This document shows positions 35,322 to 43,848 of a stretch of 64,000 bases of DNA, piece after piece. The notes under the pieces are model-generated. The model had not been told where the DNA came from. It searched no databases and saw only the letters and a program-made list of their open reading frames with translations. The stretch's first letter is position 1. Each line of letters begins with the position of its first letter. The DNA is from JAEUHM01 sp964538625. Its GTDB lineage: Bacteria > Verrucomicrobiota > Verrucomicrobiia > Verrucomicrobiales > Verrucomicrobiaceae. The translations under genes and the position numbers were made by a program. The DNA lies in the NCBI GenBank assembly GCA_964538625.1, contig CAZIGH010000027.1, positions 3,267-67,266 of the forward strand, read 5' to 3'.

Positions 35322-36074
35322 TCAGGCCTCCACGGCAGCCTTTCTCCCCCGCTTCTTGCGCTCAGGCTCCACGCTCGTGTCCAGCAGGGAGCGGAACGCA
35401 TCCCCAAACAAATACTGCCGTGCCGTCTCCACCTGTCCAATCGCGCGCCGCAGCCACTTGGGATAGTCCTTGCCAAAACTCCCCACCTCGTCCTCCAGCA
35501 GCGAGCAGGACAAATCCGTGTGCTGCGCGCGGAAGGCGCTTTCCATCTCCACCGTGGCCGCAGGAAAACGAAGTTCCACCGCCTCAAACATGTCCATCAC
35601 CCGTGCCGCATAACTGCTGTCCCAGGCACCATCGTCTTCATCATACGCACTCGTGCAGCTGTGCGCGATGAGATACTGCACGTTGTCCGAATACACTTCC
35701 GCTGCCTCAGTCACTGCGTCAAAGCTCTCCGTGTCATTCGTTACCGGCACGATCACCGTGGTCTCCACGCCCAACTCTGAGAGCAGATTGAAGAACTCAT
35801 GCCGCTCGTAGAGCTTCATGAACATCTCACCCAGACCGGTCGCCACCTCCATCACCGTGATCGGGCAAGCGTCAATCGTATTGATGATGGACCCTACTGA
35901 AGCAGGACCAGGGTTGATGTAGATCGCATCTGGCTCGATGCTGGATTCCTCTTCGTCGAGCATCACGAACTGATGCTCCACATGATGTTGGCCGAGATAA
36001 CGGCGAAGCAGACGCACGACCGTGCTCTTACCAGCGCCGGAGAAGTCATTTTGGATCAGGATGAGCTTTTTCAT
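35322..36074 (-). CDS. P-loop NTPase of the ParA/MinD-like or TraL-like type
   Basis: 250 residues. Walker A is NDFSGAGKSTV (GAGKST at 13-18), a standard phosphate-binding loop. The acidic segments VMLDEEES and TVMEVATGLGE could supply the Walker B-type residue. ILIQNDFSGAGKST at the extreme N-terminus resembles proteins that carry a single P-loop domain in mobile and plasmid regions. The C-terminus is basic (ERKKRGRKAAVEA). It has no same-strand neighbour, and the upstream region contains a perfect TATAAT box. The physiological role is unknown. Confidence 0.72.
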   Translation of the reverse strand: MKKLILIQNDFSGAGKSTVVRLLRRYLGQHHVEHQFVMLDEEESSIEPDAIYINPGPASVGSIINTIDACPITVMEVATGLGEMFMKLYERHEFFNLLSELGVETTVIVPVTNDTESFDAVTEAAEVYSDNVQYLIAHSCTSAYDEDDGAWDSSYAARVMDMFEAVELRFPAATVEMESAFRAQHTDLSCSLLEDEVGSFGKDYPKWLRRAIGQVETARQYLFGDAFRSLLDTSVEPERKKRGRKAAVEA

Positions 36075-36109
36075 GATTTTTATCGGATGTCACGATGATT
36101 CTACTCCTC

Positions 36110-36115
36110 ATTATA
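36110..36115 (-). promoter_or_regulatory. -10 box (TATAAT) upstream of the P-loop NTPase gene
   Basis: A perfect TATAAT on the minus strand in an AT-rich stretch, 35 bp before the start codon at 36074. No convincing -35 element is present at 17 bp; the -35 part may be degenerate. The position fits a short leader. Confidence 0.5.
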
Positions 36116-36181
36116 ATAATGTAAATAATATTTTTTAGAAATGTTAGAAATCGGGACTTTTCGAGCTTTACCTTAGCCTAA

Positions 36182-36346
36182 CTGAATCATGAAAGTCGTA
36201 GCGAGACGCAGTGAAAGCCCGCAGTGGCAAGGCGGGCGCAGTTTTGAAAGGCTGAGTGCATTGGTGAATGCTCGATGCCTTTCAAAACAAGCCCAACGCC
36301 GCGAATGCGCGCTTGCAGCAAGTCGCAGTAGCGTTTCATGAATCAG
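36182..36346. repeat. 165-bp inverted-repeat (REP/MITE-like) element
   Basis: Fills most of the 349-bp gap upstream of the sialate esterase. Its ends are inverted repeats CTGAATCATGAAA and TTTCATGAATCAG (12 of 13 pair). Inside, GTTTTGAAAGGC (36241-36252) and GCCTTTCAAAAC (36277-36288) form a perfect 12-bp inverted repeat, and GCCCGC...GCGGGC makes a shorter hairpin. The segment 36198-36295 is clearly related to 62944-63042. I read this as a non-autonomous, palindromic mobile repeat. Confidence 0.72.
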
Positions 36347-36423
36347 TCGGGTTAACCTCCTACCGTTTCTGTATCCTCCGAAAGACCACCAGCGGCTGCT
36401 CGTATCTCCATGCCCGTTTCACC

Positions 36424-37974
36424 ATGAGACTCCACACCTTCCTCCTCGCTGCGCTCGCAGCCACTACCGCCAAAGCCGAGCTCTTCATGCCGGCCATCTT
36501 CAGCGACAACATGGTCCTCCAGCAACAGCTGGCCAATCCCGTTTGGGGGTGGGACACACCTGGAACGGAGGTGAAGGTGGTGTTCGGGGCGCAAACCAAG
36601 TCTGCCAAAGCGGGCCCGGACGGACGCTGGGAAACGAAGCTCGATCCTGTCCCCGCCAACGCCTCCGCCTCCACCATCCAAGTCACGGGCACTACCAGCA
36701 AGACGTTCAAAAACGTGCTCGTCGGTGAGGTCTGGATCTGCTCCGGCCAGTCGAACATGCAGTGGTCCGTGCAGTCCTCTGACGACGCCGACATCGAGAT
36801 CATGACCGCCAAGTTTCCTCTCATTCGCCTCATTTCCGTGCCCCAGGTAGGCACACAGGAGCCACAGCGCGACTTCAAGGGCCAGTGGACAGAGTGCTCC
36901 CCCACGACCGTCCCCAGCTTCTCCGCCGTGGGCTACTTCTTTGGCCGCGTGCTGCATCAGGCGCTGGATGTGCCCGTGGGCCTCATCAACAACGCTTGGG
37001 GCGGTTCCGCAGCCGAGGCTTGGGTGCGCCGTGACGCACTGGAGGGCGACGCCCGCTTCAAACTCCTCATGGAAAACACCGTCAAGCGAGAGGCAGACCT
37101 AGCCACCCCCGAGGCGAAAAAGCGCTACGAAGCTGCGCTGGAAAAGTGGAAAGAACGCGCGGCCGAGGCCAAGGCAGCAGGCAAGCCCTTCACCGAGCGC
37201 GCACCGCAGGCTCCGGAAGGCTGGCTGAACGGAAACGCCCGTCCCGGCAACATCTACAATGGTGTGCTCCTTCCCACCATTGGCTACGGCATCAAGGGAG
37301 CCATCTGGTACCAGGGTGAGTCCAACGCAGCCCGTGCTTATGAATACGCAAGCCTCTTCCCCTTCATGATCTCCCACTGGCGCAGCGAGTGGAAGCAGGG
37401 CGACTTCCCCTTCTACTGGGTGCAGCTTGCGGACTTCAAGGCCGAGACCGCCGAACCCGGTGACTCCGACTGGGCAGAACTCCGTGAGGCTCAGACCAAA
37501 ACCATGTCCGTGATCCCCAATGGCGGCCAAGCCGTCATCATCGACATCGGCGAGGGCCGTGACATCCACCCCCGCAACAAACGCGACGTGGCGGAGCGGC
37601 TCGCCCGTTGGGCACTGGCCAAAGACTATGGCAAGCAGATCCCCTATCGCAGCCCGGAATACAAGTCCGTCGCTTTTGAGGGCAACAAGGCAGTGGTGAC
37701 CATCGACACCTTTGGCACCCAGCTCTACACTTTCGACGTGCAGGAAGCGCGCGGTTTCGCCGTCTGTGGCGAAGACAAGAAGTGGCACTGGGCCGAGGCG
37801 AAGCTGCTTGGCGCAGACCAAATAGCAGTCAGCAGCAAAGAGGTCACCAAACCCATCGCTGTGCGCTACGCCTGGAGTGACAACCCCGTGTGCAACGTGT
37901 TTGGCAAGAACGGCCTACCGCTCACCCCCTTCCGCACGGATGACTTTCCGATGATCACAGCACCAAAGCCTTGA
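36424..37974 (+). CDS. Sialate O-acetylesterase (SGNH-type)
   Basis: 516 residues from the ATG at 36424, which gives the signal peptide MRLHTFLLAALAATTAKAE; the longer upstream frame overlaps the repeat element. GEVWICSGQSNMQWSV carries the catalytic serine block, NNAWGGSAAEAWV and WYQGESNA the oxyanion-type blocks, and DIGEGRDIHPRNK the Asp-His of the SGNH triad. The enzyme removes O-acetyl groups from sialic acids or, in verrucomicrobia, from acetylated polysaccharides. It is followed by a strong terminator. Confidence 0.92.
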   Translation: MRLHTFLLAALAATTAKAELFMPAIFSDNMVLQQQLANPVWGWDTPGTEVKVVFGAQTKSAKAGPDGRWETKLDPVPANASASTIQVTGTTSKTFKNVLVGEVWICSGQSNMQWSVQSSDDADIEIMTAKFPLIRLISVPQVGTQEPQRDFKGQWTECSPTTVPSFSAVGYFFGRVLHQALDVPVGLINNAWGGSAAEAWVRRDALEGDARFKLLMENTVKREADLATPEAKKRYEAALEKWKERAAEAKAAGKPFTERAPQAPEGWLNGNARPGNIYNGVLLPTIGYGIKGAIWYQGESNAARAYEYASLFPFMISHWRSEWKQGDFPFYWVQLADFKAETAEPGDSDWAELREAQTKTMSVIPNGGQAVIIDIGEGRDIHPRNKRDVAERLARWALAKDYGKQIPYRSPEYKSVAFEGNKAVVTIDTFGTQLYTFDVQEARGFAVCGEDKKWHWAEAKLLGADQIAVSSKEVTKPIAVRYAWSDNPVCNVFGKNGLPLTPFRTDDFPMITAPKP

Positions 37975-37995
37975 CCTGCGTTTAACCTTCACCCG

Positions 37996-38030
37996 AACGG
38001 CGCTGTTAGAACACAGCGCCGTTTTTTTTT
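37996..38030 (+). terminator. Rho-independent terminator after the sialate esterase gene
   Basis: An 11-bp perfect stem (AACGGCGCTGT / ACAGCGCCGTT), six-base loop, then nine T. Strong classic form. Confidence 0.94.
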
Positions 38031-38277
38031 GAGATCAGTGAGCCCGATGCAACATCCCTGTGGCGGGCTGAAACATCGAGGAAGAGCCGTCCCGAGTTCA
38101 GTTGTCCTAAATCTTTGAGGTTTCTGCTAGAGCAGAATGATAGAGATGGGAGAGAGAAAGTGCTTTCGGCGTCAGTCGAAGCGTAGAACCGCTCGAGTTT
38201 CGACTAAAGTCGAAGCCACTTTGGCACTCCTCGAAGCCGCATTCCCTCGTTAAAGTGGTAGAACTGGCTGCACTGAA
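38031..38277. other. Intergenic region with a 16-bp palindrome that recurs in a CDS
   Basis: Follows the terminator and precedes the 3' end of the giant gene. It contains TTCGACTAAAGTCGAA at 38199-38214, an inverted repeat with TAAA loop, flanked by AGCCCG/CGGGCT ends near 38041-38069. The same 16 bp recurs at 40447-40462 inside the giant gene, with shared flanking bases (about 24 bp with two differences). No gene is evident here. Confidence 0.55.
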
Positions 38278-41200
38278 TCACTTCCCTGCCACCCACTTTA
38301 CTGCGTTGGTCAGGATGGCATTGAATGCCGCGTCTCCGTGAGTGCGCTCGTCATGGCCGAGGGCGATACCCACCACGCGAGCCTTCGGATGATTCGTGAT
38401 CCACACATTCGGATGAGGCTTGCCATACTTTTGACTGGGGCTGGTCTCGGCCAACACTTCAATGCTGTTCGTCCCCTCCGGCACCCCCTCTGCATTCATG
38501 TAGTAGAGTTCATCCACGACATCAAAGCTGCCCGGCACTCCGCTCATGATGGGGTGATCTGGCTTGAGCACATTCACTTTGAACGGTCCCAGCTTATCAT
38601 GTCCGCGTGATCCACCTCCCACGATCTCCTTATTCAGTGCTGGCCACGCCGCATAGCCATACCAGGTACCGGGATGCAACATCACCACACCTTTCCCACC
38701 ATTCACGCGCGCCATGAGCGCCTTGCGGTAGTTCGCCGTGTCGAAGAACTTGCGGTTCACGCTGATGACCGCCACGTCCGCATCTGAGAGAAGCGCCGCT
38801 GCCTGATCACGATCCTCTGTGTAGTGAACCGTGTATCCCGCAGCCTTCAGCGTATCCACATCCATGCCGCCGAAGAACTCCGCGAAGTTATGAGAGGACC
38901 CCCCGCCTATCACCAGCACCTTCGTTTTCCCCGCCTCCCACTTTGGATCCGTCACCGGCACCAGCGGCCCATCTCCCTGGCCGCCTTCCTTCGGAGAATC
39001 CGCTGCCGCAGGTCCCACTTGCATAGGTGCAGCACCTTTACCTTTCCCCTTGCCTTTGCCTTTGGGGTTGCCTTTCGCGGGATCAGGGCGCTGGCTCGTG
39101 TCTGCGCTGCCAGGCGCAGGGCCTTTGCCCTGCAGGTCCGCCGTGATGGCGGCGATGACCGGTGCGGTGGGATTGCTCTCCGGACTCTCAAGCACCAACG
39201 TCTTTGCCACCGCCTGCTTGGACAGCTCGATGCTTAACAACCGCATTTGCTGCCCATCGGTGATGCCTTGCACATAACGGGATCCCGGCACCTCCACGGG
39301 GCGGATGTAGTCGGAGAAGTGCACTCCGTTAATGAAGGTGAACTCCTCTTTTTCGCCGCTTTCATAAACGATCGTCGCTTTGAGCGCGGGCACTTCCTCA
39401 CTCACCGCAGGCCAGCCCCAGCCGGAGATGCCACTGAGCATCTGGATGCGCTTCGTTTGCACGCCGACAGGAATCTCCACTTTCGCCGGATAGCTCGCAC
39501 TCTGGCTGTTCGGCGGTCCGCCTTTGAGCACGATCAAGTTCGAGCCGGTGGCGCTCTTCGCAGCGTCTTGAATGAAAAAAGGAACGCCCTCGACGGTGAA
39601 GTTCCCCATTTTCGCTATCCTCACTTGCCCCTGGTTTGGCGAGGGTCCAGCGAAGACTCCTCCGCGGCTGTCGGCCGTGTAAGCGTCGGTTAGATGCAGG
39701 ATGCGGAACTGCTTCATGGCGTCACCGCTCATGTAGGCCAGGATGTCACGCAGCGTCTCGGCTCCCAGCGCTTCAAGGCCTTCCGGCATGAGGCTGCGGC
39801 GCGTGTTCTCACGCTTTTCAATGTCGCTCTTCGCTATCTCTCGCACTCCCACCTGCGTGGCCAGCGTCACGGAAGAGGCATTCTCACTGGTAATGACGCC
39901 CTGGAGAAACTCGCCCTTCTTGGTGGTGATGTTGAACGCCCAGAAGCTGGGGTCCACTTCGCGGTTGGGATCGATGATGTGCACCAGCAGCTCCGCCGGA
40001 CCGTGCGCACCCATGCCGTCCAGTGGAGGACCCACGGCCATGCCCACATCTCCAAGCCGGTGACAGACGGCGCACGCACCAAACATGACCTTCCCCTTCG
40101 CCGCGTCGCCGGGCTTCTCTACCTCCGGTATGAGCCGTGCGATGATGGCATCCTTGGCGGAGGTGTCGATCTTGAACAACTCGTTCGCTCTCCTGGCGAT
40201 CTGCTTGTTCGGGTGACTGCGGAGTCGGGCGACATCACCCGGGGCGAAGATGTTGCGCTCGATCGTTCCGGAGTTCACGGAGTCGAGAAGCGTGAGGGTG
40301 GCATCGGGTCGTTTGATGATGGCCTCGAAAGCTAGAGCCTGAAGTTCGCGCTTCAGCGTGGCGAACGTGGAGACCACGGCGCCGATGCTGCCGCTTCCAT
40401 CCAATGCAGTGAGGATGGCAGCTTGCAGTGCCTCAGGTGTTCCAGCTTCGACTAAAGTCGAAACCACCTTCTTGGTGGCATCGTCTCCGCCGACAGAAAC
40501 CAATGCGCGTGCCGCACCGATGCGTGCCTCCACATTCGCCGAACCATCGGCGAGCATGGCGCTCAGTTTTTCGAGCTGTGCCTTCACCTCGTCGCCCAGC
40601 GCACCGCCTTTGTCCCACTTGGTCACCAGTGGAAGGGTTGCGGCTGCGAGTGCAGGCTGGGCGAGGAGTTTCTTCAGGGAATCGGCAAGAGCCGCAGTCA
40701 AAGCAGGTGCTTCATTCAAGTGTTGAGCGATGCCGCGGAGGATGGCGATCTTCAACGCGTTGTTGCCGCCCTCCACGCAGGCAGTAACCAGTGCCTCGGT
40801 GTCTTTGAGACTGAGAGGAAGCAGCGCATCGACCAGTGTGATCACTTCATCGCCAATAGCGGCCCCCATCGCTGCCTTGATGGTAGCCGTTGCGTCATCA
40901 GAAGCGGCAGCGATCAACGCGGAGCGGGACCAGTCATCCTTTGCGTCAGCGTAGGCGGTGACGATGGCTTCTGGGGCGCTGGCTTTTGCTGACTCGTAAA
41001 GCTTCTGTGCGGCACTGCCTTGGGTCACGGTGGACTTCGCCTTCGCAGCAGGTGCCTTCGCTTGCTTGTGCTGCACTCTCCAGATGCGCCCATAATAATG
41101 GTCGCGGTCAGGGCGGACGGCGGCGTTAGCGGGGCCGTGAGTGGGGCCGCGAGTATCGTTGTGAATGACGGCCTGGTTGCAGAAGTCCACCACATAGAGC

Positions 41201-43143
41201 GCACCATCCGGACCCACACGAACCTCAATAGGCCGGAACCACAGGTTCCTGCTGCGGATGAACTCCGTTTGCTCGCGTCCAGGTTCGCGCTTGGCCTTAT
41301 AAGTGACGCCGTCTGGTTCCACCATGAAGTGGCTGACGATGTTCAACGTACACTCGGTGGTGAAGTAGCCATAGTTCCACTTCTCTGGCCAAGCACCACC
41401 TTCATAGATGGCACAACCTGCGGCAGCCGTGTAGCTTCCCACTTGGTCGATCTGCACGTAGGCCTGCTGTTCCCAGTGCATGGCGGGATACGTCGGCTCG
41501 CGTGGCAGCATGCCGTTCGTGCCGACGACGCCAGGGAGCTTGCCTTTGGCGAGGACATATTCAGGAAGCACCACGTGGATGAAGTGGTTCCCGCTCGTAG
41601 GCTGGGTGTAAAACACCTGCCCGTCACTGGTGATGTCTAGTCCCCATGTATTGCCTCCACGAGACGCATACTGCTCCATGGCACTGCCGTCTGGCTTGAA
41701 GCGGACGACCCCAGCTCCGATGGCTCCGAAGCCCTTGCTCCCATCGCCTGACTTCGCGTCCTCTGTGCTGGAGTAGCCATGCGTGGCATAAATCCAACCA
41801 TCCAGTCCCCAGCGCATGTTGTTGATGACGGCGTGCGTGTCACGATTGCCAAGATTGGAATAGAGCCGCGTGCGCTTGTCCGCCCTGTCATCGCCGTCCG
41901 TATCCTCAAAGAACCAGATGTCTGGCGCGGCGCAGACGATCACGCCGCTTTTGTAAAACACGCTGCTTGTGGCTAGCTCAATCTTGTCCGCAAAGACAGT
42001 CTTCTTGTCCATCACACCATCACCATCGCTGTCGGAGAGAATGCTGATGCGGTCCAGAGGCTCCCGCTCGTAAGTGCCCGGTTTCAGGGCACCTGAGTCT
42101 TTCCAGGCTTCGACATTGGACTGGCGGAGACCGTTGGGATACTCCGGCGTCTCCACGACCCAAAGGCGCCCTTTTTCATCCCAGTCGATGTTCATGGGTT
42201 TGTTAATCAGAGGCTCGGCGGCGACAAGCGAGAGGTTGAACTCCGGATGCACTTCGAGATGCTTCGGAAGCTCGGCAGGGCTGGGACAGCCCCCTTCGAC
42301 ATACCGCAGCGCATCACCGAGTTCCTCTGGCTTGCAGAGCTCATCCACATTCTCCCGTTTTCCCGCCCAGGCGATGCCGCGCAGGATGGCGGTACGAAGA
42401 CCGTTGTGGCTGAAGTTCTTGTACCAGTGCCCCGGGATGCAGGTGAAGGCGCGGTAGTTCTCCTTCTCGTAAGTCCACATCTGCGGCTGGATGTCGTAAA
42501 TGTTGACGCCCTTCTTTTTCGCAACCGCTTCTGCAGCGCGAGCCTGCGCTTCCTTGTTTCCCTTGCCCCCGGTGTCTATGGCTTTGGGCGTGTAGGCTGC
42601 GGCTAGAATCTTCGCCTCTGGCAGCATTTCCATGTCATAGTAGATTTCGTCATCAAGATCAAAGTTCGAGATGTCGCGGGTGATAGGGTTCTCTCGATCG
42701 GTAAAGTAAAGGCTCAGCGGCGCCTCCAGCCACTTCGTCTGCCCGTGCTTCCATGAACCGCCAATGATGGTCTTAAACCAATCATGATCACTGGATACGG
42801 CAGCGGCATGAATGACGACAAGTCCCCCACCCCGCTTCAAGAACTCCATGAGATTCTTCCGCTGCTCTCCGATATGGATGTTGCCCGCCTCCTGTGAATG
42901 CAAGATCAGCACGTCAGTTTTGTCGAGCTGCTCCTTGGTAGGGAACTCCAGCGATCCGTCTGCCTTCGCGCCGCGCTCGTTAAGCAGTGGCACCCAGTCT
43001 TTGAGAAACTGCGGATAGTCATGCGCACCTGGAGCGTGAGACTTTTTGCCGGCACGAATGAAGACGCGCAGAGGATCTGCGGAGAATGCCGAATGCGAAA
43101 TGCCGAATGACGAAAGAAGAGCGGCGAGAATGAGGCGTTTCAT
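38278..43143 (-). CDS. Giant secreted ThuA / PVC-type dehydrogenase / cytochrome c / ThuA fusion
   Basis: 1621 residues with a signal peptide (MKRLILAALLSSFGISHSAFSA). Order: a ThuA-like domain (about 24-270); a PVC membrane-bound dehydrogenase propeller (about 290-690: PMNIDWDEKGRLWVVETPEYPNG, ILSDSDGDGVMD); HEAT-like helical repeats (about 730-1000); a cytochrome c domain with CAVCH near 1023 and GPPLDGMG; a beta-sandwich (about 1130-1330); a lysine-glycine linker (about 1361); and a second ThuA-like domain (about 1403-1621). The family is presumed to oxidise sugars in the periplasm with heme as electron acceptor. Two ThuA domains in one chain are not usual. The gene is monocistronic. Confidence 0.87.
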   Translation of the reverse strand: MKRLILAALLSSFGISHSAFSADPLRVFIRAGKKSHAPGAHDYPQFLKDWVPLLNERGAKADGSLEFPTKEQLDKTDVLILHSQEAGNIHIGEQRKNLMEFLKRGGGLVVIHAAAVSSDHDWFKTIIGGSWKHGQTKWLEAPLSLYFTDRENPITRDISNFDLDDEIYYDMEMLPEAKILAAAYTPKAIDTGGKGNKEAQARAAEAVAKKKGVNIYDIQPQMWTYEKENYRAFTCIPGHWYKNFSHNGLRTAILRGIAWAGKRENVDELCKPEELGDALRYVEGGCPSPAELPKHLEVHPEFNLSLVAAEPLINKPMNIDWDEKGRLWVVETPEYPNGLRQSNVEAWKDSGALKPGTYEREPLDRISILSDSDGDGVMDKKTVFADKIELATSSVFYKSGVIVCAAPDIWFFEDTDGDDRADKRTRLYSNLGNRDTHAVINNMRWGLDGWIYATHGYSSTEDAKSGDGSKGFGAIGAGVVRFKPDGSAMEQYASRGGNTWGLDITSDGQVFYTQPTSGNHFIHVVLPEYVLAKGKLPGVVGTNGMLPREPTYPAMHWEQQAYVQIDQVGSYTAAAGCAIYEGGAWPEKWNYGYFTTECTLNIVSHFMVEPDGVTYKAKREPGREQTEFIRSRNLWFRPIEVRVGPDGALYVVDFCNQAVIHNDTRGPTHGPANAAVRPDRDHYYGRIWRVQHKQAKAPAAKAKSTVTQGSAAQKLYESAKASAPEAIVTAYADAKDDWSRSALIAAASDDATATIKAAMGAAIGDEVITLVDALLPLSLKDTEALVTACVEGGNNALKIAILRGIAQHLNEAPALTAALADSLKKLLAQPALAAATLPLVTKWDKGGALGDEVKAQLEKLSAMLADGSANVEARIGAARALVSVGGDDATKKVVSTLVEAGTPEALQAAILTALDGSGSIGAVVSTFATLKRELQALAFEAIIKRPDATLTLLDSVNSGTIERNIFAPGDVARLRSHPNKQIARRANELFKIDTSAKDAIIARLIPEVEKPGDAAKGKVMFGACAVCHRLGDVGMAVGPPLDGMGAHGPAELLVHIIDPNREVDPSFWAFNITTKKGEFLQGVITSENASSVTLATQVGVREIAKSDIEKRENTRRSLMPEGLEALGAETLRDILAYMSGDAMKQFRILHLTDAYTADSRGGVFAGPSPNQGQVRIAKMGNFTVEGVPFFIQDAAKSATGSNLIVLKGGPPNSQSASYPAKVEIPVGVQTKRIQMLSGISGWGWPAVSEEVPALKATIVYESGEKEEFTFINGVHFSDYIRPVEVPGSRYVQGITDGQQMRLLSIELSKQAVAKTLVLESPESNPTAPVIAAITADLQGKGPAPGSADTSQRPDPAKGNPKGKGKGKGKGAAPMQVGPAAADSPKEGGQGDGPLVPVTDPKWEAGKTKVLVIGGGSSHNFAEFFGGMDVDTLKAAGYTVHYTEDRDQAAALLSDADVAVISVNRKFFDTANYRKALMARVNGGKGVVMLHPGTWYGYAAWPALNKEIVGGGSRGHDKLGPFKVNVLKPDHPIMSGVPGSFDVVDELYYMNAEGVPEGTNSIEVLAETSPSQKYGKPHPNVWITNHPKARVVGIALGHDERTHGDAAFNAILTNAVKWVAGK
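40447..40462. repeat. 16-bp palindromic repeat inside the giant gene
   Basis: TTCGACTAAAGTCGAA, identical to 38199-38214. It is read in frame (on the minus strand, residues near VVSTLVEAGT), so it does not disrupt the gene. Confidence 0.6.
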
Positions 43144-43191
43144 GGGGGAAAATCGGGTTGGAAGTGGGGCGGGCTGAGCTATTTTGTGGCA

Positions 43192-43848
43192 GTGAACGAT
43201 CTACTGGAGGCCATCCTTCACTCGCCGCTGCTTCCTTAATACTCTGAGCGTATTCAGGCCAAACTGCGTGAGGAGACCGAGCGGCGGCAGAAGTTTTACG
43301 AAGAGATCACGGAAGAGCAGAAGTGGGAGTTCATAGATGGAGAAGTCATCATGCACTCGCCTGCGAAGAATCGGCATCTCTGTGTGGTAATGAACATTAC
43401 CTCGATTTTGAACCTTTATGTGATGGTCAATCGCATGGGTGCAGTGCGAACTCAGAAGTGCATGTGCCGGTTCCAGCGGAATGATTATGAACCGGACGTG
43501 GTCTTCTTTGGCACGGAGAAGGCGGCCAAGTTCGACTCCCTGACGATGCTGTTTCCGCCACCAGACTTGGTGGTTGAAGTTCTCTCCGACAGCACGGCGG
43601 AGAGAGATCGTGGAGTGAAGTTTGAAGACTACCAGAGACATGTGCCTGAGTATTGGATCGTGGATGCTGAAGCCGAAGTGGTGGAACAGTATGTGCAGCG
43701 GGAGTCTGGGTATGTGCTCAAGATGAAGGCGATCAATGGCGAGCTACTGTGTGAGGCGATTCCCGGTCTGATGCTTCCGGTGCGTGCGATGTTTGATGAA
43801 GCTGAAAGCCTTGAGGCTTTGAAAAGAATCACCGCCGCACAGCCTTGA
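43192..43848 (+). pseudogene. Uma2-family endonuclease gene interrupted by an in-frame stop
   Basis: Reads VNDLLEAILHSPLLP, then TAA at 43237-43239, then YSERIQAKLREETERRQKFYEEITEEQKWEFIDGEVIM in the same frame, continuing to the stop at 43848. The part after the stop carries the Uma2 motifs: EFIDGE with the first catalytic Glu, YEPDVVFFG, PDLVVEVLSDSTAERDRGVKFEDY and YWIVD. Most relatives I recall have LPEY here, so the TAA looks like a single G-to-T change from GAA. A start at the ATG at 43351 would lose the EFIDGE glutamate. It is probably inactive unless the stop is suppressed or a GTG/ATT start downstream of TAA is used. The gene overlaps the PEP-hydrolase gene tail by 20 bp. Confidence 0.78.

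Noticed and set aside
43351..43848. Intact Uma2 protein from the ATG at 43351
   Set aside because: It would lack the N-terminal EFIDGE segment, so I regard the whole locus as a broken gene instead.
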